DNA of 19,165 nt from an uncultured Marinilabiliaceae bacterium (GCA_905235955.1 CAJONN010000010.1:1-19165), one strand, 5' to 3'; positions 8,107 through 16,273 are shown, counted from the first letter of the stretch. Numbers and translations: made by a program. Notes: generated by a model from the sequence alone, not told the origin.

Positions 8107-9015
8107 TTAGAAAAGGTCTACATCATCATCTGACGAGTCATCGCCAAATGGGTCATCAAATTGTGAGTCAATTATTGCGTCTGATTCTGGCACTGTTATG
8201 ATAAACGTTGTGCCTTCACCTTTTTGGCTCTTTACATCAATGTTGCCGTTGAGCACGTTGATGAGTGCTTTGGCTATTGACAAGCCCAATCCATGACCCT
8301 GATTTATTGAGTTGATGCTTGTTTCCAAGCGTTTGAAACGCTCAAATATGATGTTTTGGTTTTTCTCCGATATGCCTGTGCCAAAGTCTTGTATCGAGAT
8401 GTATAGTTCGTCGTCGTCAACCCACACTTTTACTATTACTTTGCTGTCTTTGTAGCTATATTTGATAGCGTTGTTGAGTATGTTGTTGAGTATTTGTTTG
8501 AGCTTCTCCGAGTCGGTTTTATAGTAGAAGTTTTTGCCATCTAAGCCAAACTCTATTTGGTAGTCGAGTTCGATGTCGATGTTCATTTTGCGAGCTACTA
8601 CTGTAAATCCGTCGATAACACTCTGTACAAGTGTACGTATGTTGACTTTTGAAATGTTCGGACTGGCCATTTCACCTGCCTCAATCTTAGCAGCTGTGAA
8701 TATATTTTTGAGCTGAAAGTCGAGGTTGAAGGCTTCGTTGTGTATGAGAGCTACCATCGAAACCACTTTCTTCCAGTCTTGTTTTTCAACTGTCAGTATT
8801 GATTTCGAGAGTCCTATGATAGAGGTGAAGGGGTTTACTATCTCGTTTGTTACGTTTGAGATGAAGTGTCCTTTCAGAGCCTCTGAGTCTTTCAGACGCT
8901 TGCATACTTGCTGATATTCCTTGGTCAGTGCATCAAGTTTGTCTTCCAACGATTTACGCTCGTCAAGGCGTGTTTTAAGCTCTTTCAGCAACTGTTTGTC
9001 CGATAAGTTGTTCAT
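8107..9015 (-). CDS. Histidine-kinase-like protein lacking the phospho-accepting His; candidate phosphatase
   Basis: This 302-residue soluble protein starts with a coiled coil (about 5-45). A dimerisation domain of HisKA type (about 45-115) and a full ATP-binding domain (about 165-275) follow. ATP-domain motifs are intact: NNAIKYS (N box), DFGTGIS (G1), IFERFKR (F box) and GHGLGLSIAK (G2). In the HisKA domain the usual S-H-E-I-R-T-P reads T56-N57-E58-I-V-N61-P, so the phospho-accepting His is Asn (codon AAC at 8845-8847). The next four residues keep the ExxN form of the ExxT/N motif that HisKA proteins use to dephosphorylate their response regulators. It has no sensor domain and ends in an acidic tail (about 283-302). 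It lies between cheR and cheD, 12 nt from each. It is predicted to be kinase-dead. Response-regulator phosphatase is the best guess; a scaffold role like that of Caulobacter DivL, which has Tyr in place of His, is the alternative. Confidence 0.85.
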   Translation of the reverse strand: MNNLSDKQLLKELKTRLDERKSLEDKLDALTKEYQQVCKRLKDSEALKGHFISNVTNEIVNPFTSIIGLSKSILTVEKQDWKKVVSMVALIHNEAFNLDFQLKNIFTAAKIEAGEMASPNISKVNIRTLVQSVIDGFTVVARKMNIDIELDYQIEFGLDGKNFYYKTDSEKLKQILNNILNNAIKYSYKDSKVIVKVWVDDDELYISIQDFGTGISEKNQNIIFERFKRLETSINSINQGHGLGLSIAKALINVLNGNIDVKSQKGEGTTFIITVPESDAIIDSQFDDPFGDDSSDDDVDLF

Positions 9016-9027
9016 ATCTCTTGTATA

Positions 9028-9897
9028 TTATATTCTTTTAAACATTGTGGGTTTTATATTTTTGAGCGGCAAGTCCATATTAGCTATTGACTCTGAATGA
9101 CCTATCATTAGGTATCCGCCTTCTGACAAATGTCGGCATAGTTTGTTGATAACTTTTTCTTGTGTTTCTCGGTCGAAGTATATCAGCACGTTCCGACAAA
9201 ATATCACATCATATGTTTCTGTTATATCGTAAACTGTATCCATTAAGTTTAAATATTTCAGAGAAATATTTTTCTGCAACTGTGGTACGACGCGTACTGT
9301 AGGGTTTGTACGGTCTTTGCTTCGCAAAAAATATTTTTTCTTCAGATGTAGTGGTATTACCTCTACGGCTTTTTCTGGGTATATGCCTTTGGCGGCTTTG
9401 TTGAGTACGTTGCTCGATATGTCGGTGCCGAGTATTGAGAAGTTCAACTGTGGATGTTGTTCTTTAAACTCGTTGAGCACTATACTTATTGTGTATGGTT
9501 CTTCGCCACTCGAACAGGCTGCGCTCCAGATGTTTATTTTATTTCGTCCTTCAGACAAGAATGTTGGTAATATTTCTTGTGCCAAGAAGTCGAAGTGTAC
9601 CGATTCTCTGAAGAAGTCGGTTTTGTTAGTTGTTACTACGCTCAGAAAGTTGTAAAGTTCGTTGCGTTGTCCTTCGGCGCTGAAGAAGTATTTTTTGTAT
9701 TCAGCATACGATGACATTTTGAGTTCTCTGATGCGTTTTAGTAGTCGGCCTTGCAACATAACTCTCTTTATATCTGGCATTTTAATGCCAAATTCAGAGT
9801 AGATGTAATCGCTGAATGCTCTGAAGTCTTCTTTTGATAGTTCGGCTTTGAAGCAATCAAGATCAGATCCGGTATTTATGTTGGCAGTGTAGCCCAT
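9028..9897 (-). CDS. cheR: CheR: canonical chemoreceptor methyltransferase
   Basis: This 289-residue protein has all the features of CheR, which methylates receptor glutamates using S-adenosylmethionine. The N-terminal helical domain occupies about 18-85. TTNKTDFFR (89-97) supplies the conserved Arg97. Motif I reads IWSAACSSGEEPY (123-135), GTDIS (157-161) supplies the ribose-binding Asp, and the sequence FCRNVLIYFD spans 233-242. GGYLMIGHSES ends at residue 270. It is the best preserved of the three CheR-like proteins in the window and the one that sits with the CheA/CheW/CheD/CheB core. It is therefore the likely enzyme for the MCP at 13856-15646, whose C-terminus ends in an aromatic pentapeptide of the CheR-tethering type. 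It lies 12 nt after the second cheW. Confidence 0.96.
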   Translation of the reverse strand: MGYTANINTGSDLDCFKAELSKEDFRAFSDYIYSEFGIKMPDIKRVMLQGRLLKRIRELKMSSYAEYKKYFFSAEGQRNELYNFLSVVTTNKTDFFRESVHFDFLAQEILPTFLSEGRNKINIWSAACSSGEEPYTISIVLNEFKEQHPQLNFSILGTDISSNVLNKAAKGIYPEKAVEVIPLHLKKKYFLRSKDRTNPTVRVVPQLQKNISLKYLNLMDTVYDITETYDVIFCRNVLIYFDRETQEKVINKLCRHLSEGGYLMIGHSESIANMDLPLKNIKPTMFKRI

Positions 9898-9909
9898 ATT
9901 TTGTTGGGT

Positions 9910-10383
9910 TTATGCTTTTTGGTTGGTTATTTTCAGTAGTGATATTACTTCGCTGTCGTTGAATACTTTGTTTGAGTCAAGAAACATAACGAAGTCGTCG
10001 TTCACTTTAGCTGCGAACTGAACATAACCGGGTTTGTAACTCGTTTCTATATATTGGCGTGCATTTTCATCTATTTCTGCTACTTCAGTAACGGCATCTA
10101 CAACAAGTGCTACGTTGAAGTTTTGCTCGACTCCTTTTATGGCTACTATGATGCAACATGTTTGGTCAGTAATGTTCATTGCATCAAGTCCAAACTTAAG
10201 TCCGGTATCGATGAGTGGCACTATCTCGCCACGGTAATCGATAAGTCCTTTCATAAATGGGAGCTCTGACGACTGCAATTTAGGCTCGATATATTCTACT
10301 ATTTCTACTATGCTTTCTACGTGTATGCCAAAGTGGTTGGTGCCCACGTTGAAAGTTAGGTATGTGTTTTTTATCTCGTCCAT
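9910..10383 (-). CDS. cheW: CheW adaptor, second copy
   Basis: This 157-residue single CheW domain is the SH3-like adaptor that couples receptors to CheA. It shows the expected strands, TYLTFNVGTNHFGI near the N-terminus and FMKGLIDYRGEIVPLID around 43-59. Arg51 of the xxRG motif is kept, and the strand NFNVALVVDAV follows. It lies 1 nt after the other cheW gene (10385-10849) and is clearly different from it in sequence, so the two are not a recent duplication. Two distinct adaptors may let the single CheA couple to different receptor types, but that is inference. Confidence 0.95.
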   Translation of the reverse strand: MDEIKNTYLTFNVGTNHFGIHVESIVEIVEYIEPKLQSSELPFMKGLIDYRGEIVPLIDTGLKFGLDAMNITDQTCCIIVAIKGVEQNFNVALVVDAVTEVAEIDENARQYIETSYKPGYVQFAAKVNDDFVMFLDSNKVFNDSEVISLLKITNQKA

Positions 10384-10384
10384 A

Positions 10385-10849
10385 TCATTCCTCTACTACT
10401 TTTGCCAACTCATCGAGGTTGACCATGTATATGAATTTGTCGTCTACGTGCAGAGTTGAGTTTAAGGCTCGCTGCACAAGGTTGCTTGTTTCGATAACTA
10501 CTCCTTGCTGCAATTGCTGCTTGGTATAATCAAACACCTCATCTACTTCATCTACTTTGAAGCCTATGTAGCTATCGTTGGTTCCATCTATTGACACTAC
10601 TATTATTGATGTTTCGGGCAGTGTGTCATCTGATGGCAAGTTGAGCATTGCTCTTAGGTCAACAACAGGTATCATATTTCCGTGGTTGTTGATTATTCCT
10701 AGTATGTAGTCTTTCGACAATGGCACTTTTGTGGGTTGAGTTGCCTCTAATATATGACGTATTTTGGTTGTTTCGAAACCAAAGTATTCGCCACCTACTT
10801 TGAATGAGGTTACTGACTCTGTAGCTGCTGTTTCTATCGTCTCTTCCAT
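10385..10849 (-). CDS. cheW: CheW adaptor, first copy, with His in place of the NxRG arginine
   Basis: This 154-residue CheW-domain adaptor follows cheA by 3 nt. The pattern SFKVGGEYFGFETTKI...YILGIINNHGNMIPVVDLR is typical of CheW. The usual Asn-Leu-Arg-Gly turn is N54-N-H56-G57, so the conserved Arg is His56. The other copy, next downstream, keeps its Arg. The strand SYIGFKVDEVDEVF and the C-terminal FIYMVNLDEL match the family end. Because it adjoins cheA directly, it is probably the main CheA partner, but the changed residue could alter receptor binding. Confidence 0.95.
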   Translation of the reverse strand: MEETIETAATESVTSFKVGGEYFGFETTKIRHILEATQPTKVPLSKDYILGIINNHGNMIPVVDLRAMLNLPSDDTLPETSIIVVSIDGTNDSYIGFKVDEVDEVFDYTKQQLQQGVVIETSNLVQRALNSTLHVDDKFIYMVNLDELAKVVEE

Positions 10850-10852
10850 TGT

Positions 10853-13006
10853 CTAAGCCTCCTTATTTTCTTGTTTTATATCTTTGCGGTAGCGTTGTTG
10901 CTGGTTGTAAGTGATGAGTCGGGTAGTGTCAATAACAAGTGACAATGAGCCATCACCCATAACAGATGCGCCTGATATCATGTCTACTTTACGCAAGAAA
11001 TTGCCAAGTGGTTTGACTACTATTTGAAACTCTCCTACTATCAAGTCTACTACTATGCCGACGTGTTTGTCGCCTGAGCGCACCATGATGATTTTGGAAG
11101 TATCGATAGGTGTGTCTAATGAGTAGAAGAGTTTGTTGAGTTCGATGTATGATATTTGTTCGTTGTCGTAGATGAAGACGTTGCCTAAGCCGTTGTTGTT
11201 GAAGTTGACCTCTTTGGGCGAGAGTATTTTTTCTATGTTTGACAATGGGAAGATAAATTGTTCGCCATTGACTTTGGTGAGCAATCCGTCAATTATTGAC
11301 AGTGTAAGTGGCAAGTCGAGTGTAAATGTTGTACCTTTGCCTACTTCAGAGTCTATTGATACTTCGCCACGTATTTCGGCTATTTTACTTTTCACTACGT
11401 CCATGCCCACGCCTCTACCAGATACGTCGCTAACCTTTTCGGCGGTAGAGAAGCCACTGGCAAAGATGAGGTTGAGTATCTCTTTTTTGGTTAGTTTAGC
11501 ATTGGCACTTACGAGGTTTTTCTCAACGGCTTTGCTGAATATCTTGTCGGGGTCCATACCTTTGCCATCATCTGATAGCTGTATGATAACTGACGAGCCT
11601 GAATAGAATGCTTTGAGTTTGATGATGCCCTTGGGGTCTTTGCCTGCAGCTATACGATCTTCAGGTAGCTCAATGCCATGGTCGCCTGAGTTTCTGATCA
11701 TGTGCATCAGTGGGTCGGTTAGGTGCTCAATGATGTTTTTGTCGAGCTCTATTTCGCCACCTTCTACTACAAATTCGAGTTGCTTGTGTAGGTTGTTTGA
11801 GAGGTCGCGCACAAGGCGTTGGAATCTGACAAGTTCTCCGCCCAGAGGTATAAGGCTAAGCGAGAAGGCGTTTTCACGTAGTGTACGCGTTGTTTTTTCC
11901 ATTTGCTCTGCTATGGCTGAGAGTGATGGTATGCCTTGTCGTTCAGCTACTACATTGAGCTGTGCTTGCATTGTTACGAGTTCGCTCACTGCGTTGACGA
12001 GTTCGTCAATTTTTGACGAAGCTACACGCATTGTGGCTATTTTGGCATCGTCTTTTTTGGCAGCAACTGTGTTAGCATCTTTTTTCTCTGCAGTTGACGT
12101 GGCTTGTTGTGTAGCGTTGGTAGAGGCTTCTGGTGCTTGTTGTTTGACTGGTTCCTGCTTGAACTGTTCAAAATCGGCAGTTGTCAGATATTTGCCACTT
12201 TCAGCGGCTTGCTTCAGCATCTCATCTATTTTGCCATCGCTACCTGTTTTTATATAGTCGCCAGCTGGCAGTTCGGCAATGTCAACTTTGCATTCATCTT
12301 CAATAAAGATGAAGTTGTCTTTGATGTCGTTTATTGCGTCTTGCTCGGTATGGAGCAGTACTTGCCAGTTGATGCGCATAGCCAATGGCTTAAACTGCGT
12401 AAAGTTTTCAACTTTGTCAGTAAAAGCTACTGTTTTCCATTCGCCAAGTGCTGTGAGGTCGTCAACGGTGTAGAGTGGGTTGGTACCGTTTTCGAGCAAC
12501 TCTTCCATTGGTTCGATGGTAACGAGGTAGTTTTTGGGTCCTTGTTTGGCTGCTTCGGCTTCTCTCTTGGCTTTTTCTTCAGCTTCGCGCTCGGCACGTC
12601 CTTTGGTTAGTGTTGTTCCTTCAGGGAAGTGCTTGGTTATGCGAGCTATAAACTCGTTGAGTTGGGCTATATCATCGGGGTTGGTCAGTTTGCCTTCGCC
12701 TATGGCAAGAAGTTTTCTGATGTAGTCGAGCGACTCAAATGAGAGGTTAACAATGTCTTTGGTTACAGTGAGTTTGTCGTTTCGGATAAGGTCATAGATG
12801 GTTTCAAAGTTGTGTGTAAATTTACTCAGATCATCAAAGCCAAACATCATGCCACTACCTTTGATGGTGTGCATGCTACGGAAAATGCTTTGGATTAGTT
12901 CAGGGTCATAATTGTCCATGTTTTTTTCCAACTCGAAGAGGTTTTCTTCAAGCATTTCCACGTTGTCAAGCGCTTCCTCAACAAATTTCTGCTGAAATTG
13001 ATCCAT
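10853..13006 (-). CDS. cheA: CheA: chemotaxis histidine kinase
   Basis: This 717-residue protein has the complete CheA order. The P1 HPt domain (about 1-125) carries the phospho-accepting His46 in RSMHTIKGSG. A charged Lys/Glu/Ala helix (about 136-156) follows. Next is a P2-like middle domain (about 158-246), with the NGTNPLYTVDDLTALGEW stretch seen in many CheA proteins. A low-complexity Ala/Thr/Lys linker (about 285-322) leads to the P3 dimerisation domain (about 324-400). The P4 ATP-binding domain has HMIRNSGDHGIE (435-446), DDGKGMD (479-485) and GRGVGMDVV (530-538). The P5 CheW-like domain runs from about 565 to the end. It phosphorylates CheY and CheB in response to receptor state. All catalytic motifs look intact. 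The gap to cheY upstream (96 nt) is the longest in the operon. No key residue is missing. Confidence 0.97.
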   Translation of the reverse strand: MDQFQQKFVEEALDNVEMLEENLFELEKNMDNYDPELIQSIFRSMHTIKGSGMMFGFDDLSKFTHNFETIYDLIRNDKLTVTKDIVNLSFESLDYIRKLLAIGEGKLTNPDDIAQLNEFIARITKHFPEGTTLTKGRAEREAEEKAKREAEAAKQGPKNYLVTIEPMEELLENGTNPLYTVDDLTALGEWKTVAFTDKVENFTQFKPLAMRINWQVLLHTEQDAINDIKDNFIFIEDECKVDIAELPAGDYIKTGSDGKIDEMLKQAAESGKYLTTADFEQFKQEPVKQQAPEASTNATQQATSTAEKKDANTVAAKKDDAKIATMRVASSKIDELVNAVSELVTMQAQLNVVAERQGIPSLSAIAEQMEKTTRTLRENAFSLSLIPLGGELVRFQRLVRDLSNNLHKQLEFVVEGGEIELDKNIIEHLTDPLMHMIRNSGDHGIELPEDRIAAGKDPKGIIKLKAFYSGSSVIIQLSDDGKGMDPDKIFSKAVEKNLVSANAKLTKKEILNLIFASGFSTAEKVSDVSGRGVGMDVVKSKIAEIRGEVSIDSEVGKGTTFTLDLPLTLSIIDGLLTKVNGEQFIFPLSNIEKILSPKEVNFNNNGLGNVFIYDNEQISYIELNKLFYSLDTPIDTSKIIMVRSGDKHVGIVVDLIVGEFQIVVKPLGNFLRKVDMISGASVMGDGSLSLVIDTTRLITYNQQQRYRKDIKQENKEA

Positions 13007-13102
13007 AATTTGTCCGCTCTATTTTATTATCTTATCCTTCTTCTCTCTCTCTGATAACTGAGATTGTTTCTTGTGCTACCCGATGAGTTGTGTGTGTGTA
13101 TG

Positions 13103-13468
13103 TTATCTTACAACTTTAGCTATTGCGCTAAGTAGTTTGGCTGGAACAAATGGCTTGATAATCCAACCTGTAGCACCTGCTTCTTTTGCTTCCATCTTCT
13201 TCTCTGTTTGTGATTCTGTGGTAAGGAAGAGGATAGGAATGTGTTTGTAAGCATCCATTTCGCGTATTTTACGAATAAGTCCGAGACCATCAAGGTTTGG
13301 CATGTGGAGGTCAGTAATGACGATGTCTATTGTTCGTCCGTCGAGAAATTTGAGAGCATCTTCGCCATCAACGCCTACTAACACTTCATAACCTTCGTTT
13401 TGAAGAGTAAAATTCACGACTTCGCGGATACTTTCTGAGTCGTCAACTATAAGAACAGTTTTTGCCAT
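13103..13468 (-). CDS. cheY: CheY-type single-domain response regulator
   Basis: This 121-residue receiver domain has all phosphorylation residues: D9-D10 in IVDDS, the phospho-acceptor D53 in VITDLHMPNLDG, Thr83-Thr84 in LFLTTES, and Lys105 in IIKPF. It is presumably phosphorylated by CheA encoded just downstream. The target that reads CheY-P is not in the window, as no flagellar switch, pilus or gliding gene is present. It lies 28 nt after the STAS gene. Being the only stand-alone receiver in the operon, it is the natural substrate for any phosphatase encoded here. Confidence 0.95.
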   Translation of the reverse strand: MAKTVLIVDDSESIREVVNFTLQNEGYEVLVGVDGEDALKFLDGRTIDIVITDLHMPNLDGLGLIRKIREMDAYKHIPILFLTTESQTEKKMEAKEAGATGWIIKPFVPAKLLSAIAKVVR

Positions 13469-13496
13469 ATTAATTTAGTTTTTTCTTTATTTGTTT

Positions 13497-13808
13497 TTAA
13501 TAATTTAGTTCTCTCTCAAGTCCTGCTTTAGCTAAAAGTTGCTTAAGGTCGTCTTTGAGTTCTGCTTTTATATGAAATTCGCTTCCTTTTTCTTTCCATA
13601 GTCTTTTTACCGATATTATCATTTGCACAAATGTGATGTCCAAATTGTCAGGGTTGTCAATGATGAACGTAACGGGTTGTTCGGGCGTGATGAGTTCTTG
13701 CATCTCTTCATATATTTTTTCTATATGATTGATGATGAGGTTGCCACTAAACGTTACCGTCATTGTGCCTTGTTTGTCGGCTGCTGCTATTGAAAATGGG
13801 TTGCTCAT
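13497..13808 (-). CDS. STAS-domain protein
   Basis: This small 103-residue protein shows the STAS fold pattern (anti-sigma-factor antagonist type). An N-terminal strand region (GTMTVTFSGNLIINHIEKIYEEM) is followed by a strand VTFIIDNPDNLDITFVQMI and a helix LKQLLAKAGLERELNY at the end. The loop that in SpoIIAA-like proteins carries the phosphorylated serine reads NLDITF, with Thr59 but no Asp-Ser-Ser. Phosphorylation is therefore uncertain and no partner kinase is seen. STAS proteins occur in other chemosensory operons near cheY and mcp genes. Here it lies 47 nt after the MCP and 28 nt before cheY. Its role is unknown; protein-protein binding within the signalling complex is the likely function. 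Confidence 0.8.
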   Translation of the reverse strand: MSNPFSIAAADKQGTMTVTFSGNLIINHIEKIYEEMQELITPEQPVTFIIDNPDNLDITFVQMIISVKRLWKEKGSEFHIKAELKDDLKQLLAKAGLERELNY

Positions 13809-13855
13809 TGTTTTGTCAAAGTAGGGGTACTATCTCGTGTGAGTTGTGTGTTTGG

Positions 13856-15646
13856 TCAGAACTTTTCATAGTTGTCAATGTCATACTCTTTTGAGTTTAC
13901 ATTGCCAAGGTTGATTGTTGCGCCTTTGTGTTCTATATGTTCGTCTGACTGCTTAGGCATCTCTACTTCTATTGCTGGTTTGGCGTTTTTGTTGGTAGCT
14001 GCTTTGGGTGTGGCTGCCGTAGTTGCTGATGTTTTTTGTTCTTGGTTGATGTTGCCAGCAACTGATGCGTCGAGTTTGAAGAAGCTTACGGTAGCTTTGA
14101 GGCTTGTAGCAAGTTCGCTTAGCTGTACTGAGCCATTGGTAAGGTCGTCGGCAGCCGAAGCGTTTTCTTGTGTGATGACGTTGAGGTTTTGCATTGCCAT
14201 ATTGATTTGCTCAGCGCCTGTTTTTTGCTCTACTGATGCAGCTGAAATTTCTTTGATGAGCACTGTTGTTTTTTCCATTTCTGGCACAAGTGCTTTGGCT
14301 TTTTCACCTGCCAATTGTGAAACTTTCATACCTTTGTTTACAAGGCTTACTATTTCGTTGGCGGCTTGTTTGCTTCGTTCAGCAAGTTTACGTACTTCAG
14401 CGGCTACTACTGAGAAGCCTCTACCATGCTCACCTGCACGCACTGCTTCTACGGCTGCGTTGAGTGCCAATATGTTGGTTTGGAATGCTATGTCGCTAAT
14501 GATGGTTATCTTTTGTGATATTTGGTTCATTGCTTCAGCTGCTTCGGCTGAATATTGGCTTGAGAGGGTAACGTTTTCTACTGTTGCTGATGTTATCTTC
14601 TCGGTAGCGAGTGCATTTTCTGTATTTTGGTCTATGTTGGCAACCATTTCTTCGATGGCTGTTGACACCTCTTCAGCACTTGCGGCTTGTTCTGATGCGC
14701 CTTTGTTGAGTTTGAGTGCGCTACCTTTAGCTACTTCGCCTGCATCAACTACTTCGTTGGCGTTGTGTTCTATGCTAACAACGATGTTGCGTAGGTTGCT
14801 TACCATTTCAGAGAGGGCTTTACCAAGTTGACCTATTTCATCGTTACTGTCTACTTCAAAGTCAGCAGTAAGGTCGCCATCGCCTATTTTTTGTGCAAAG
14901 GCTACACCGAGTTTGAGTGGTGTTACTATTGACTGATACAATAGGTAGCCAATAAGTACTGACATACCCATTACGATAAGACTAAATATGATAACAAATA
15001 TGAGCTGTATGGTAGACCAGATACTGATGCTTGATGCTATGTCAGCACACTTTACGTCGCATATTTCGATGAGCGATGCCATAAGTGCGTTGAGTTCGGT
15101 TTCAGCTATTACAATGTCGCCATCGCTTTGTACGAGCATTTCAGACTCCATCATGGCCATTACATCGTCGTAGCTCTCAAATGTTGAGAGGTTGGCCATT
15201 ACTGATTTCTGAAGTTCGAAGTAGTCGTTGACTTTGGTTTCAACTTCAGCCATTGTGTTGACGAATGTAGAATCCCAGTCTGATGTGCGTTTTTTTACTT
15301 CGTTGTATATTTCAAAGAAGTCAGTGTCAATGATTGATTTGAGTTTTTGCTTATCAGGCGTGTCTGGTTGCTTGTCAACATATACCCAGTTGACTGTCAG
15401 ACGCTTAGACTCTGTAATCAATGACTGCATTCTGTCCATATCTTGCCTTACTGGTGTATACTCTTCGTTTTCAGCACTTTGCTGGGTACGAGTGAAGATA
15501 TGAATAGCTACAGTAAAGATAGCGTTCAATAAAATAAAACCACATATTATTCCGAAACCTGTCGAAAGTTTCTTGGCTATTGTAACATCGCCAGATAGGA
15601 GTTTTTTGAGCGAACTTCTATCTTTTAGTTTGTCTAAGTTTGCCAT
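13856..15646 (-). CDS. Methyl-accepting chemotaxis protein with C-terminal CheR-tether-like pentapeptide
   Basis: This 596-residue transmembrane receptor has membrane segments at about 30-51 and 213-237. They flank a periplasmic domain of about 160 residues that looks helical and has no obvious cofactor motif. HAMP (about 238-290) and the cytoplasmic signalling helices follow. The hairpin tip [20 protein letters not shown] (392-411) is almost canonical, with Val402 where Ala is usual. Candidate methylation pairs are E319-Q320, E325-E326 and E332-E333 in the first helix, and E473-Q474 and E479-Q480 in the second. The signalling helices end near 525. A flexible linker rich in Ala, Thr and Lys then carries the last five residues, N592-Y-E-K-F596, which fit the aromatic xZxxZ pentapeptide that tethers CheR. 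This is the only MCP in the window and lies 26 nt after the YfiR-like gene, so the two may sense together. Confidence 0.95.
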   Translation of the reverse strand: MANLDKLKDRSSLKKLLSGDVTIAKKLSTGFGIICGFILLNAIFTVAIHIFTRTQQSAENEEYTPVRQDMDRMQSLITESKRLTVNWVYVDKQPDTPDKQKLKSIIDTDFFEIYNEVKKRTSDWDSTFVNTMAEVETKVNDYFELQKSVMANLSTFESYDDVMAMMESEMLVQSDGDIVIAETELNALMASLIEICDVKCADIASSISIWSTIQLIFVIIFSLIVMGMSVLIGYLLYQSIVTPLKLGVAFAQKIGDGDLTADFEVDSNDEIGQLGKALSEMVSNLRNIVVSIEHNANEVVDAGEVAKGSALKLNKGASEQAASAEEVSTAIEEMVANIDQNTENALATEKITSATVENVTLSSQYSAEAAEAMNQISQKITIISDIAFQTNILALNAAVEAVRAGEHGRGFSVVAAEVRKLAERSKQAANEIVSLVNKGMKVSQLAGEKAKALVPEMEKTTVLIKEISAASVEQKTGAEQINMAMQNLNVITQENASAADDLTNGSVQLSELATSLKATVSFFKLDASVAGNINQEQKTSATTAATPKAATNKNAKPAIEVEMPKQSDEHIEHKGATINLGNVNSKEYDIDNYEKF

Positions 15647-15672
15647 GTTGTTATCGTATTTGTGTACTTATT

Positions 15673-16182
15673 TTACAAATTAATTGCCGCTGTCATTTGT
15701 TCAAGTTTCGAGCTGAATTGTATGCCTGCATAGGATGCGTTTTTCTTGCAGAGTTCAAATTTCAACTTTTCATCTCTTACTACAAAGTTTATCATTGAAC
15801 CACTTGTTGTAGCTCCTTCTTGCTCTGTAATGATGAGCGAACCTTTACCTACTTTACTAAGTATGGTATTGGCTGAACGACTAAAGCTAACGGCACTTGA
15901 ACAGTAGATTACTTGGCAGTCAACTACTTCGTCTACGTTTTTGAATTCTTTGACTACAACTTCTTGGAAACCAAATTTTTTGCCTGCTGATTGTGCTCTA
16001 ATTTGGTCTGCAAGGTCTTTATCTCGAATTACACCTATAACAAAATCGCCTTGGCGTGCTTCATCTGTCCAACCTATGTAGCGTATAAAGTTAAGCGTAA
16101 GCATTGCTTTCGCTTTTGTTACTTGTGCTCCTACTACCAACGGAAGAAGCAGAATAGCTAACACAACTAATAACCTTTTCAT
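15673..16182 (-). CDS. Secreted YfiR-like (DUF4154) periplasmic protein
   Basis: This 169-residue protein has a clear signal peptide (about 1-19: MKR, a hydrophobic run, then VGA before Gln20), so the mature protein is periplasmic. The family pattern of YfiR/DUF4154 follows: TLNFIRYIGWTDE, then FVIGVIRD, a Cys89...Cys94 segment (DCQVIYCSS), SLIITEQEG, GSMINFVV, KFELCKKNASYAG and a C-terminal helix. In Pseudomonas, YfiR is a periplasmic repressor of the membrane cyclase YfiN. Here the gene opens a chemosensory operon, 26 nt before the MCP. It may therefore be a periplasmic input or control subunit for that MCP (inference). There is no GGDEF gene in the window. The start follows a convincing promoter and an 85-90 nt leader. 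Confidence 0.85.
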   Translation of the reverse strand: MKRLLVVLAILLLPLVVGAQVTKAKAMLTLNFIRYIGWTDEARQGDFVIGVIRDKDLADQIRAQSAGKKFGFQEVVVKEFKNVDEVVDCQVIYCSSAVSFSRSANTILSKVGKGSLIITEQEGATTSGSMINFVVRDEKLKFELCKKNASYAGIQFSSKLEQMTAAINL

Positions 16183-16273
16183 TTTTTGACAATCTCTTTT
16201 TCGTTTTCTATTTTTATTCTTTAATCAGCAAAAAATATCACATACACTATGACATTTTCTCCTAATAAATTCC

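Noticed and set aside
11613..12257. Plus-strand open frame (214 codons) opposite cheA
   Set aside because: It overlaps the P2 to P4 part of CheA, is Ser/Cys-rich without domain features, and is best explained as a shadow.
13872..14831. Long plus-strand open frame (319 codons) opposite the MCP gene
   Set aside because: It is antisense to a clear MCP with all expected motifs. The translation is Ser/Ala/Leu-rich with no domain, as expected for a shadow frame of Ala/Glu-rich helices.
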